From assembly GCA_002162695.1 (NCBI GenBank), contig MAAM01000011.1, forward strand, positions 124,001-188,000: a stretch of DNA of 64,000 bases, given 5' to 3'. The notes beneath the pieces were generated by a model. The model saw only the letters and a list, made by a program, of their open reading frames with translations. It did not search any database and was not told the origin of the DNA. Positions 8,913 to 17,188 of this stretch are shown here, piece after piece. A program made the translations under genes and the position numbers. Position 1 is the first letter of the stretch, and each line of letters starts with the position of its first letter. This DNA is from Cycloclasticus sp. 46_120_T64 (GTDB lineage Bacteria; Pseudomonadota; Gammaproteobacteria; Methylococcales; Cycloclasticaceae).

Positions 8913-9599
8913 ATGTCCAAGATCAGTATTATTATTCCAGCGTTAAACGAGTCGGGGTGTATTGTAGACAGCTTGTTGGCCTTGCAGGGATTGCGTCAAC
9001 AAGGGGTGGAGCTGATTGTTGTGGACGGTGGGAGTGACGATAATACGCGGGACTTAGCCCAGCCGATGGTTGATTTACTACTGTCATCAGCAGCCGGGCG
9101 TGGAAGGCAAATGAATGTGGGTGCTAAGCGAGCGGAAGGGTGTTTGCTGGTTTTTTTGCACGCCGATTGTCGATTACCTGACGGTGCTTATCAATTACTC
9201 GCCAAGTTGAGTAAAGATGATCATGTTTGGGGGCGTTTTGATGTGCGCTTAGATGGCTCGAAAAGGGTTTTTAGATTGATTGAAACGCTGATGAATTGGC
9301 GTTCACGCTTAAGCGGTATTATGACCGGCGACCAAGCGATATTTGTCTCGGCAAGGCTGTTTGCAAAAGTCGCCGGTTTTCCAGAGATTCCACTGATGGA
9401 GGATATCGCTTTGAGTCGAAAGCTGAAACGACAAAATACCGCAGTTTGTTTGCATAGCCGAGTATTAAGTTCAAGCCGCCGTTGGCAACAAAACGGTGTT
9501 TTACGCACCATTTTGTTGATGTGGGGTTTGCGCTTAGGGTACTTTTTTAATGTTGATCCTGTGCGGCTGGCAAAAAAGTATCGGCATGATCGTGGTTAA
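8913..9599 (+). CDS. TIGR04283-type family 2 glycosyltransferase
   Basis: GT-A fold glycosyltransferase of the family repeatedly found beside arsenosugar genes. The N-terminal ISIIIPALNESG strand, VVDGGSDDNT nucleotide-binding region near residue 38 and FLHADCRLP (DXD-like position) near residue 88 are visible, followed by MTGDQAIFV and the PLMEDIALSRKL acceptor-site motif. Its 228 aa matches the family. It begins 24 nt after the arsM stop and in the same reading frame. A weak AAGGCG ribosome-binding site lies within those 24 nt. It ends 12 bp from the convergent glnD. It may modify the sugar part of the arsenical, but acceptor and donor are unknown. Confidence 0.88.
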   Translation: MSKISIIIPALNESGCIVDSLLALQGLRQQGVELIVVDGGSDDNTRDLAQPMVDLLLSSAAGRGRQMNVGAKRAEGCLLVFLHADCRLPDGAYQLLAKLSKDDHVWGRFDVRLDGSKRVFRLIETLMNWRSRLSGIMTGDQAIFVSARLFAKVAGFPEIPLMEDIALSRKLKRQNTAVCLHSRVLSSSRRWQQNGVLRTILLMWGLRLGYFFNVDPVRLAKKYRHDRG

Positions 9600-9611
9600 T
9601 AATAGAAGGGT

Positions 9612-12233
9612 TTACTCGTTATTTAGTTTTTCTAATAATGAGGTTTTCAGCTGCTCAAGTTTAGCGCTGTCTCGGATCATATTATCGCTGTTATCCGTGA
9701 TATAAAAGATATCTTCGGCTATTGTGCCCATGGTGCTTATTTTTGCATTTCTTACGTTAATCTGGCAGGCACTAAAACACTGGCCAATCAGCGATAAAAC
9801 GCCGGGTTGATCGTGGGTGTTAATTTCCAGTACGGTATAACGTTGGCTATGGTCTTCGCTAAAATTAATCGTCGTCTCGGTATCAAAGTGTTGGCTTTGC
9901 CTTGGTTTATGCCGCTCGACTGATAAGACAGCCTGATTGGGGTTTAATAGGTTATTCCGCAAAATATTGGCGATGACTTGTTCACGTTCGATGTTTGCCA
10001 AGGGGCTGCCATTGTCTTCCAGAATATGGAAACTGATCAGCGCGATGTTTTTGCTGGTAGTGATGATTCTGGCATCGAGGATGTTTAAACCTAATTGATC
10101 TAAGGTGGCTGTGCAGGTGGCAAACATGCCGGAGCGATCATTCACATAAATAAAGACTTCTGCGCCACCACGGGTTGTTTGTGGGCGTAATAACACCAGT
10201 GGTAGCTCGTTTTCATCACACGATGAGATGGCTAGGGTATGCCAGATGCTGTCCTCTACACTAAAACGGGCGAAATAATCGATATCGATATGTCGCCATA
10301 CGGTATTGATTTGTTCATCATCTAGGCCGCGAGCATGTAAGCCCAAACGAGCTTGGTATTGCATATCGCTGAAGTTGTCGGCACTGTTTGGGTTGGCGCT
10401 ATGTAGACCTCTGCGTAACAGTTTTTGGGTGTTATGGTAGAGTTCTTTTAATAACGAGGCTTTCCAGTCATTCCACAGGGTTGGGTTGGTGGCTCTGATG
10501 TCGGCAACGGTTAATAGGTACAGGTAATCAAGGTACTCTAGACTGCCAACCCTAGAAGCGAATTTATGGATAATAACGGGGTCGTTGATGTCTTTGCGCT
10601 GAGCGGTCATCGACATAAATAGATGGTTTTGTACTAACCAGCCGACGAGCTCGCTGTCGTAAGAGCTGTAACCGTGTAGGCGGCAGAAGTCGAGAGCGTC
10701 TTGCATGCCAAGTTCTGCGTGATTGCCGCCGCGACCTTTCGCGATATCGTGGAACAAGCCGGCTAAATAAAGCAACTCGGGTTTGCTGATATGCTGGAAT
10801 ACCTCGAAACAATGCGGCAGGTCGTCTTGGTGTTTTTCTAGTGCGAAACGGCGTAAGTTTCGAACGATAAATAAGGTGTGTTGGTCCACCGTATAGGCGT
10901 GGAACAGATCGTATTGCATGCGTCCAATAATGTCATTAAACGCGGGGATGTATGCTGCGAGTACACCATAACGATTCATCCGCCTAAATTGATGGGTAAT
11001 ACCGTGCGGTTGGCGAATAATGTCTAAAAATAAACGCTGCGCCGTTGGGTTTGCACGAAACTGTTCATTAATCAGGTGAATGCTTTCACGAATTAAACGA
11101 ATGGTGGTGGAGCGCACGCCGATGATGTCGGGGTGTTTTTGTAATTGTAGGAATATATCGAGTAAGGCGGTCGGTTGGGCCTTGAAGGTATCGGGGTGGG
11201 TGACCTCGATATAGCTGTTGACCACGCGAAATGACTCGTTGATCGGGTGTACTTCTAGGGTTTTATTATCCAGCGCCTCGGTAAACAACTGCAGTACAAT
11301 TTCATTGATGCGTTCGAGCTCCATTACAGTGCGATAGTAGCGCTGCATAAAACTTTCGACAGCGAGATTGTTGTCACCATCTGCAAAGTCGAGTGCTAAC
11401 GCGAGATCTTTCTGGTAATCAAATAATAGGCGGTTCTCGCCGCGTTTGGCGAGCCTATGCAGTTCGAAACGAACCTGCCAAAGGAAGCGTTGCCCCTTGA
11501 TGAGGGTTCGGTATTCGCTTTTTGTTAAAAAGGCGTTATTCACCAACTCGCCTAAGGAGTTTGAACCAAAATAGCGCTGGGTGATCCATTGGATGGTTTG
11601 AATATCCCTTAAGCCACCAGGGCCTTCTTTAATGTCGGGTTCGAGGTTGTACGCGGTATCACCAAACTTAAGGTGCCTCTTATGTTGTTCATCGACTTTT
11701 TCATGGAAAAAGTCGGCGGCAGGCCAGACGTTATCGGTGCATACCTGGCTTTGCATTTGGCGGAAAAATTCAGTAGAGCCGGTAATTAAACGGGCTTCCA
11801 TTAAGTTGGTGATGACGGTGACGTCTAAACGAGACTGTTCTAGACAATCATCGATGGTACGTACGCTGAGCCCTGGTTTGAGTCCGATATCCCATAAATA
11901 GGTGGAGAATGATTCGATAGCCGAGCGGCAGTGTTCGAGTTGCTGCTCATCGAAGATGATCAGTAGGTCGATATCCGAGTAGGGGTGTAGTTCTGCACGA
12001 CCATAACCACCGGTCGCGACGAGGGCTAACTGACTGCATTGATCGGCTAAAAATTCACCCCAGCAACGGCTTAATAATTGGTCGATGAAGTCGCTACGCT
12101 CTTTCAATAGGACTTCGATGGTGGTGCCGGTTTGCGAGCGTTCAAAAAGCTCGTCATTGAACTGTTGAATCACCGCTTTGATATCGGCGATGTTGTTCGT
12201 CGATGGTTTCTCTAACAGTTCGTTCGATTTCAT
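9612..12233 (-). CDS. glnD: Bifunctional uridylyltransferase/uridylyl-removing enzyme GlnD
   Basis: Cytosolic sensor of glutamine that uridylylates and deuridylylates PII proteins, controlling nitrogen assimilation. At 873 aa it is of normal length. In order: a nucleotidyltransferase domain with GGYGRAELHPYSDIDLL near residues 72-90, an HD domain with LFHDIAKGRGGNHAE near 495, and two C-terminal ACT domains (SGMFATCTATLDQLGLNILD and HDQPGVLSLIGQCF regions). Its ATG overlaps the map stop in an ATGA 4-bp overlap, so it is translated as the second gene of a map-glnD operon. Identification is firm. Confidence 0.97.
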   Translation of the reverse strand: MKSNELLEKPSTNNIADIKAVIQQFNDELFERSQTGTTIEVLLKERSDFIDQLLSRCWGEFLADQCSQLALVATGGYGRAELHPYSDIDLLIIFDEQQLEHCRSAIESFSTYLWDIGLKPGLSVRTIDDCLEQSRLDVTVITNLMEARLITGSTEFFRQMQSQVCTDNVWPAADFFHEKVDEQHKRHLKFGDTAYNLEPDIKEGPGGLRDIQTIQWITQRYFGSNSLGELVNNAFLTKSEYRTLIKGQRFLWQVRFELHRLAKRGENRLLFDYQKDLALALDFADGDNNLAVESFMQRYYRTVMELERINEIVLQLFTEALDNKTLEVHPINESFRVVNSYIEVTHPDTFKAQPTALLDIFLQLQKHPDIIGVRSTTIRLIRESIHLINEQFRANPTAQRLFLDIIRQPHGITHQFRRMNRYGVLAAYIPAFNDIIGRMQYDLFHAYTVDQHTLFIVRNLRRFALEKHQDDLPHCFEVFQHISKPELLYLAGLFHDIAKGRGGNHAELGMQDALDFCRLHGYSSYDSELVGWLVQNHLFMSMTAQRKDINDPVIIHKFASRVGSLEYLDYLYLLTVADIRATNPTLWNDWKASLLKELYHNTQKLLRRGLHSANPNSADNFSDMQYQARLGLHARGLDDEQINTVWRHIDIDYFARFSVEDSIWHTLAISSCDENELPLVLLRPQTTRGGAEVFIYVNDRSGMFATCTATLDQLGLNILDARIITTSKNIALISFHILEDNGSPLANIEREQVIANILRNNLLNPNQAVLSVERHKPRQSQHFDTETTINFSEDHSQRYTVLEINTHDQPGVLSLIGQCFSACQINVRNAKISTMGTIAEDIFYITDNSDNMIRDSAKLEQLKTSLLEKLNNE

Positions 12234-13033
12234 GCTTGGTAGAACTCCGGTGCAATATAAGTCGCTTCTATTTTTTCTTCGTTACGTAGAGTGAAAATTT
12301 CAAACCCGGTCGCGGTAACGGCGAGTGTATGTTCAAACTGAACCGATAAACTACGGTCCTTGGTGACCACTGTCCAGTCATCTGCGAGTACTTTGACGTG
12401 TCGTTTACCGGCATTAATCATCGGTTCGATGGTGAAGGTCATGCCTTCTTCCAAGGTGATGCCAGTACCTGCTTTACCGTAATGTAGTACCTGAGGCTCT
12501 TCGTGAAATACACGACCAATGCCGTGGCCGCAATATTCGCGCACGACCGAGTAGCGTTTTGCTTCGGCGAATTGTTGAATAGCGTGACCAATATCACCGA
12601 GCTTGATGCCCGGTTTAACCATGCTAATACCGAGGTATAAAGCTTTTTGAGTGGTATCGATGATTCTGTTGGCGAGGATGCTGGGTTCGCCGGCGACGAA
12701 CATGCGACTGGTGTCACCAAAATATTCATCTTTAATGACCGTCACGTCGATATTGACGACGTCACCCTTTTTTAATACTTTGTCGCTAGGGATGCCATGG
12801 CAAACTTGGTGGTTAACCGAGGTGCAAATAGATTTTGGGAAGCCATGGTAGTTCAGGGGGGCGGGGATCGCTTGTTGATGGTTTACGATGAAGTCATGAC
12901 AGCGATCGTTGAGTTCTCCTGTAGTCACACCGGGAACGACATATTCTGTAATCATTTCGAGAACATCAGCGGCTAAACGGCCTGCGATGCGCATTTTTTC
13001 AATTTCGAGAGGGGTTTTTAAGGAGATGCTCAT
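12230..13033 (-). CDS. map: Type I methionine aminopeptidase
   Basis: Removes the initiator methionine from nascent proteins as a di-metal enzyme. Length is 267 aa. Expected metal ligands and surroundings are visible: CHGIPSD with the catalytic His upstream, VVNIDVTVI and GDTSRMF (two Asp ligands), EYCGHGIG (His), TFTIEPM (Glu) and a final QFEHT (Glu). It starts with MSISLKTPLEIEKMR behind an aaggag-like site. It heads the map-glnD operon and is divergent from rpsB, with overlapping promoters in the shared 233-bp spacer. Confidence 0.97.
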   Translation of the reverse strand: MSISLKTPLEIEKMRIAGRLAADVLEMITEYVVPGVTTGELNDRCHDFIVNHQQAIPAPLNYHGFPKSICTSVNHQVCHGIPSDKVLKKGDVVNIDVTVIKDEYFGDTSRMFVAGEPSILANRIIDTTQKALYLGISMVKPGIKLGDIGHAIQQFAEAKRYSVVREYCGHGIGRVFHEEPQVLHYGKAGTGITLEEGMTFTIEPMINAGKRHVKVLADDWTVVTKDRSLSVQFEHTLAVTATGFEIFTLRNEEKIEATYIAPEFYQA

Positions 13034-13070
13034 AATGCCTACGCGATTTTTTTTATTGTAAGAAGAGTGA

Positions 13071-13099
13071 ATTATAGCGGTTTAAATTGTCGTTTTCAG
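13071..13099 (-). promoter_or_regulatory. Predicted sigma-70 promoter for map-glnD
   Basis: Reading the minus strand, CTGAAA (13099-13094) is followed after 17 nt by a perfect TATAAT (13076-13071), leaving a leader of about 30 nt before the map ATG. The element overlaps the rpsB promoter on the other strand. Prediction by eye only. Confidence 0.6.
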
Positions 13100-13115
13100 C
13101 TAAATATGGTATAAA
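13087..13115 (+). promoter_or_regulatory. Predicted sigma-70 promoter for rpsB-tsf
   Basis: TTGTCG (13087-13092), exactly 17 nt, then TATAAA (13110-13115). It is followed by the GC-rich stretch GCGTCGCCC around the likely start site, the kind of discriminator associated with stringent control of ribosomal genes. The -35 lies inside the spacer of the divergent map promoter. Confidence 0.65.
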
Positions 13116-13139
13116 GCGTCGCCCTTTGGCAACAACGAC

Positions 13140-13203
13140 AACGTACAACAGCACATTCGGTAGGGTGCTTAGTTTAACTAGGTTACCGTTTGAGGTGTAC
13201 GTT
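13140..13203 (+). ncRNA. Structured rpsB 5' leader, candidate S2 autoregulatory element (t44-like)
   Basis: The untranslated leader holds a perfect 8-bp long-range stem, AACGTACA (13140-13147) with TGTACGTT (13196-13203). Enclosed in it is a hairpin AGCAC (13150-13154) with GTGCT (13165-13169). In enterobacteria the map-rpsB interval carries a conserved S2-binding leader and the related t44/tff RNA. The position and shape here suggest the same role. I could not run a covariance search, so the homology is inference. Confidence 0.5.
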
Positions 13204-13266
13204 TAGTTATCAACCCGAGTCAATCAATGAATTGTTTGGCTAATATTAATTATAGGAAAGTAATAA

Positions 13267-14037
13267 ATGTCTAAAATCACAATGCGTGAAATGCTTGAAG
13301 CTGGTGTTCACTTTGGTCACCAAACAAGATACTGGAATCCAAAAATGGCACCTTATATTTATGGTGCTCGCGGTAAGATTCATATCATCAACTTAGAAAA
13401 AACATTGCCATTATTTAATGATGCACTGACTTTTATCAATAAGTTGGCAGCGAATAAAGGGACTGTTTTGTTTGTTGGTACCAAAAAAGCTGCGCGTAAA
13501 ACGGTTGCTGAAGAAGCAAAACGTTGCAATATGCCATACGTAGATCACCGTTGGTTAGGTGGTATGTTGACTAACTTCGGTACTATTAAAAAATCAATTA
13601 ACCGCTTGAAAGAGTTAGAAACCATGCGTGAAGACGGTAGCTTGAACCGTTTTAGCAAAAAAGAAGGTTTGAAATTCATGCGTCAGCTTGAAAAATTAGA
13701 GCGCAGTGTTGGTGGTATTAAAGATCTTAAAGGCCCACCAGATGCTATCTTGATAATGGATGTTGGTTATGAAAAGATTGCTATTAAAGAAGCTAGAAAG
13801 TTAGGTATTCCTGTTATCGGTGTTGTTGATACCAACAATAAACCTAATGAAGTTGATTATGTAATCCCTGGTAACGATGACTCAATCAGAGCGCTTACTT
13901 TGTATTGCCAAAGTTTCTCTGCTGCTATTCTTGAAGGTAAAGCAAGTGTTATTAAAGAGCTTGTGAGCAATAAAGAAGTGGCTAAAGCGATTGAAAAAGC
14001 GGCGCCTGCTGTTGAGAAAGCACCAGCTGGAAAATAA
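13267..14037 (+). CDS. rpsB: 30S ribosomal protein S2
   Basis: Structural protein of the small ribosomal subunit. It starts [20 protein letters not shown] and continues with [16 protein letters not shown], both typical of S2, and has [13 protein letters not shown] and a late PVIGVVDTN. Length 256 aa with an Ala/Lys-rich tail. The ribosome-binding site is AGGAAAG just upstream. It is the first gene of the rpsB-tsf pair and is followed by two hairpins that probably set the tsf ratio. Codon use is visibly biased, as expected for a highly expressed gene. Confidence 0.99.
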   Translation: MSKITMREMLEAGVHFGHQTRYWNPKMAPYIYGARGKIHIINLEKTLPLFNDALTFINKLAANKGTVLFVGTKKAARKTVAEEAKRCNMPYVDHRWLGGMLTNFGTIKKSINRLKELETMREDGSLNRFSKKEGLKFMRQLEKLERSVGGIKDLKGPPDAILIMDVGYEKIAIKEARKLGIPVIGVVDTNNKPNEVDYVIPGNDDSIRALTLYCQSFSAAILEGKASVIKELVSNKEVAKAIEKAAPAVEKAPAGK

Positions 14038-14073
14038 ATCCTAGTCAATATATAGGCAGGATTTAAGTAATTG

Positions 14074-14107
14074 AATTGCCGAGACAGTTGTATGCTTCGG
14101 CAATTTT
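14074..14107 (+). terminator. Hairpin between rpsB and tsf (first of two)
   Basis: AATTGCCGA (14074-14082) pairs perfectly over 9 bp with TCGGCAATT (14097-14105) around a 14-nt loop, followed by only a few T residues. It is likely an attenuating or RNA-end-protecting structure rather than a full terminator. Confidence 0.5.
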
Positions 14108-14122
14108 AAGCTGAGATTTGAA

Positions 14123-14145
14123 CGCCTCCTGACGGGGGCGTTTTT
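14123..14145 (+). terminator. Rho-independent attenuator before tsf
   Basis: CGCCTCC, loop TGAC, GGGGGCG (one G-T wobble), followed directly by TTTTT. It stands 30 nt before the tsf start and probably gives partial termination between rpsB and tsf. Confidence 0.7.
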
Positions 14146-14174
14146 ACAATTAATTATTAAGATAGAGGTTTGAA

Positions 14175-15059
14175 ATGAGTGTAACAGCAGCGATGGTGAA
14201 AGAATTACGTCAAAGAACGGGTTCTGGCATGATGGAGTGCAAACGAGCATTAGTAGAAACCGGTGGTGACTTAGAAGTTGCGATCGAAAATATGCGTAAA
14301 TCAGGGATGGCTAAAGCCGACAAAAAAGCAGGTCGAGTTGCCGCAGAAGGCGTTATTAGAGTCGCTACCTCGGGTGATGGTGCTACAACGTCGATTGTTG
14401 AAGTTAATAGTGAGACTGACTTCGTATCACAAGGTGATGATTTCGTTGGTTTTGCAACGGCTGTTGCGAACACCATTGTTAACAACGATGTGGTTGATGT
14501 TGAAACATTGAACGAGTTAGAGCTAGATGGCGACTCTGTTACCGTAGACCACAAACGACGTGCGCTGATTGCGAAAATTGGTGAAAACATCAATGTTAGA
14601 CGTTTCCAAACAATCAAAACCGATGGCAGCATCGTGGGTTCTTATATGCACGGTATTCGTATTGGTGTATTGGTCGAGCTTGAAGGTGGCTCGGTTGAAT
14701 TAGCAAAAGACATTGCGATGCACGTTGCGGCGACTAACCCAGTGTGTATTTCTGAAGCGGATGTGCCTGCTGAGCAAATTGAAAAAGAAAAAGAAATCTT
14801 TAAAGGTCAAGCCGCTGAAAGTGGTAAACCTGCTGCAATCGTTGAGAAAATGATTGTCGGCAAGGTTAAGAAATTCTTAAAAGAAATTACCTTATTAGGT
14901 CAACCTTTCGTTAAAGATGGCGATGTGACTGTCGCGCAATTATTGAAAAATAATGGTGCAACGGTTAAATCATTTGTGCGTTTAGAAGTTGGCGAAGGCA
15001 TCGAAAAGAAAGAAGAGGATTTTGCGGCTGAAGTAATGGCTCAAGTTCGAGGCGAATAA
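14175..15059 (+). CDS. tsf: Elongation factor Ts
   Basis: Nucleotide exchange factor for EF-Tu. The N-terminal TS-N domain reads VKELRQRTGSGMMECKRAL, directly recognisable, and the EF-Tu-contacting core contains VNSETDFVSQGDDF. Length is 294 aa, near the usual 280-300. The last residues are VMAQVRGE. It is preceded by GATAGAGG as ribosome-binding site and followed after 3 nt by pyrH. Confidence 0.99.
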   Translation: MSVTAAMVKELRQRTGSGMMECKRALVETGGDLEVAIENMRKSGMAKADKKAGRVAAEGVIRVATSGDGATTSIVEVNSETDFVSQGDDFVGFATAVANTIVNNDVVDVETLNELELDGDSVTVDHKRRALIAKIGENINVRRFQTIKTDGSIVGSYMHGIRIGVLVELEGGSVELAKDIAMHVAATNPVCISEADVPAEQIEKEKEIFKGQAAESGKPAAIVEKMIVGKVKKFLKEITLLGQPFVKDGDVTVAQLLKNNGATVKSFVRLEVGEGIEKKEEDFAAEVMAQVRGE

Positions 15060-15062
15060 ACA

Positions 15063-15776
15063 ATGGCTGAACTGGCGTATAAACGAATATTGTTGAAACT
15101 CAGTGGAGAAGCCCTGATGGGGGACTCTGCTGGCGGTATTGATGGTGCAACAGTTCTAAGGCTTGCTAATGAGGTTAAAGAGCTCTGTGATCATGGTGTT
15201 GAAGTTGGCTTGGTGATCGGTGGTGGCAATATCTTACGCGGATCAGAGATGGCTTCAGATGCGCTAGATCGTGTCACCAGTGACCATATGGGAATGTTAG
15301 CGACGGTTATTAATGCGCTAGCGATGCAAGACGCATTAGAATCATTAGGCCAGTCTGTACGCGTTATGTCGGCACTTAAAATCAATCAGGTCTGTGAGGA
15401 TTTTAAGCGTCGTAGAGCGATACGTCATTTAGAAAAAGGGCGAGTGGTTATCTTTGCTGCTGGCATCGGTAACCCTTTTTTCACCACTGATTCAGCGGCT
15501 AGTTTGCGCGGTATCGAAGTTGATGCAGAGCTCTTGATTAAGGCAACGAAGGTCGATGGTATTTACTCTGACGACCCCGTGAAAAACCCTGATGCAGAGT
15601 TTTACCCAAGAATTAGTTTTGATGAGGCGATCGATAAACGCCTCAACGTCATGGATGCGACGGCGTTGGTGCTTTGTCGAGATCACAACCTACCATTAAG
15701 AGTGGTTAATATTTTCGATAAAGGAGCCATTCAACGAGTGGTTGCTGGCGAAGATATTGGTACCTTGGTGGAATAG
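15063..15776 (+). CDS. pyrH: UMP kinase
   Basis: Hexameric bacterial UMP kinase of the amino-acid-kinase fold, making UDP for nucleic acid and envelope precursors. [13 protein letters not shown] near residue 8 binds phosphate, [10 protein letters not shown] near 51 and [16 protein letters not shown] near 137 complete the nucleotide and UMP sites, and [12 protein letters not shown] is a family signature. Length 237 aa. It starts 3 nt after tsf and lies 14 nt before frr, so tsf-pyrH-frr is one transcription unit. Confidence 0.98.
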   Translation: MAELAYKRILLKLSGEALMGDSAGGIDGATVLRLANEVKELCDHGVEVGLVIGGGNILRGSEMASDALDRVTSDHMGMLATVINALAMQDALESLGQSVRVMSALKINQVCEDFKRRRAIRHLEKGRVVIFAAGIGNPFFTTDSAASLRGIEVDAELLIKATKVDGIYSDDPVKNPDAEFYPRISFDEAIDKRLNVMDATALVLCRDHNLPLRVVNIFDKGAIQRVVAGEDIGTLVE

Positions 15777-15790
15777 AAATAGAGGTAATT

Positions 15791-16348
15791 ATGATTGAAG
15801 ATATAGTTAAAGATGCTGGCGTTCGCATGGGCAAATCGGTTGAAGCCTTTCAAAAGGCCTTAACCAAAATACGTACTGGTCGTGCTCACCCGAGTTTATT
15901 GGAAGATATCGTTGTTTCTTACTACGATGTGGATACGCCATTGAACCAAGTGGCGACGGTTAATATTGAAGATGCCCGTACCTTGTCAATTATGCCTTGG
16001 GAAGCGACGATGATTGGGCCGGTTGAAAAAGCCATCATGAAGGCTGATTTAGGTTTGAACCCAGTAACGTCGGGTAATGTGGTGCGTGTGCCAATGCCAC
16101 CTCTGACCGAAGAAAGACGTCGTGATTTGGTTAAAGTCGTGCGTAACGAAGCTGAAAATTCAAAAGTAGCGGTACGTAATATTCGTCGTGATGCTAACTC
16201 TGAGTTTAAAGAAGCGTTGAAAGAAAAAATGATTACGGAAGACGAGTTACGCGCTGGCGAAGAAAGAATTCAGAAAGCGACTGATTCGCATATTAAGGAT
16301 ATTGATAAACATCTGGCTCATAAAGAAGAAGAGTTAATGGCGATGTAG
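15791..16348 (+). CDS. frr: Ribosome recycling factor
   Basis: Splits post-termination ribosomes together with EF-G. The 185-aa protein has the expected three-helix-bundle sequence. It begins with [20 protein letters not shown] and contains [13 protein letters not shown] near residue 27 and [13 protein letters not shown] near 107. The ribosome-binding site AGAGG precedes the ATG. It closes the translational run rpsB-frr and is followed by a long hairpin. Confidence 0.98.
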   Translation: MIEDIVKDAGVRMGKSVEAFQKALTKIRTGRAHPSLLEDIVVSYYDVDTPLNQVATVNIEDARTLSIMPWEATMIGPVEKAIMKADLGLNPVTSGNVVRVPMPPLTEERRRDLVKVVRNEAENSKVAVRNIRRDANSEFKEALKEKMITEDELRAGEERIQKATDSHIKDIDKHLAHKEEELMAM

Positions 16349-16352
16349 TTTT

Positions 16353-16390
16353 TAAAGAGCGGGCGCCTGATATTGGGTGCCCACTCTTTA
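16353..16390 (+). terminator. Long hairpin after frr
   Basis: TAAAGAG-C-GGGCGCC pairs with GGTGCCC-A-CTCTTTA, giving 14 pairs with one C/A mismatch, one wobble and an 8-nt loop. No proper T-run follows, so it may be a partial terminator or an mRNA-processing/stability element between frr and uppS. Confidence 0.45.
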
Positions 16391-16441
16391 GATTTAAGTT
16401 TACATGTCCCTTTACTAGCTAAGGGATAACAGGGAATTATT

Positions 16442-17185
16442 GTGAGCGATAACTTAAGTACTCCGAATCAACTCAATATCCCCAAACATATTGCGATCGT
16501 CATGGATGGTAATGGGCGTTGGGCTGTACAACGGAATAAACCGCGTGCTTTAGGCCATAAAGCTGGGGTTGATGCTTTACGGAAAACCATAGAGGCCTGT
16601 GTTCGTTTACGGGTAGACGCGTTAACGGTCTTCGCTTTTAGCAGTGAAAATTGGTTACGACCGGCGAAAGAGGTCGATTTATTGATGCGCTTGTTTTTAG
16701 CAACGCTAAAACGACAAGCCGCCAGCTTACAAAAAAATAATATACGCTTAAAAGTCATCGGCGACTGTTCGAGGTTTTCTAGTGCCTTGCAAAAGAGCAT
16801 TCAAACGGTTGAGGCTTTGACCGCTGGAAGTGACGGTTTAACCCTGATCATTGCGGCAAATTACGGTGGGCAATGGGATATCGAACAAGCCGCCATACGA
16901 CTTAGCGAGCATATAAAGTCTTTGGCGGGTCAATCAGACGGGATGCAATTAAAGGATTTCCTCTCTACGGCAGAGGTAGTGGACCCCGATTTGTTTATTA
17001 GAACGGGTGGCGAGCAACGAATAAGTAATTTTTTGTTGATGCAATTGGCTTATAGTGAGCTTTATTTTACCGATACCCTTTGGCCCGATTTTAATGAACA
17101 GTGTTTACTTGATGCGATCAATGACTTCTCTTCGCGGCAACGTCGTTTTGGTCAAACGGGTGAGCAAATTAACCAACAGGAATAA
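16442..17185 (+). CDS. uppS: Di-trans,poly-cis-undecaprenyl-diphosphate synthase
   Basis: Makes undecaprenyl diphosphate, the lipid carrier for peptidoglycan and O-antigen. The active-site stretch IAIVMDGNGRWA near residue 17 carries the catalytic Asp; FAFSSENW near 66 and DLFIRTGGEQRISNFL near 184 are the other signatures. Length 247 aa. Translation starts at GTG 16442 after an AGGGA/AGGGAA region. It is followed 3 nt later by cdsA. Firm assignment. Confidence 0.97.
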   Translation: MSDNLSTPNQLNIPKHIAIVMDGNGRWAVQRNKPRALGHKAGVDALRKTIEACVRLRVDALTVFAFSSENWLRPAKEVDLLMRLFLATLKRQAASLQKNNIRLKVIGDCSRFSSALQKSIQTVEALTAGSDGLTLIIAANYGGQWDIEQAAIRLSEHIKSLAGQSDGMQLKDFLSTAEVVDPDLFIRTGGEQRISNFLLMQLAYSELYFTDTLWPDFNEQCLLDAINDFSSRQRRFGQTGEQINQQE

Positions 17186-17188
17186 TTT

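Noticed and set aside
14210-14632. 140-aa minus-strand ORF inside tsf
   Set aside because: Shadow of a highly conserved gene; Ser/Thr-rich low-information translation.
16420-16442. Sequence resembling a homing endonuclease I-SceI site (AGGGATAACAGGG) before uppS
   Set aside because: Only 13 core bases match and the ends differ. It is more simply the uppS ribosome-binding region.
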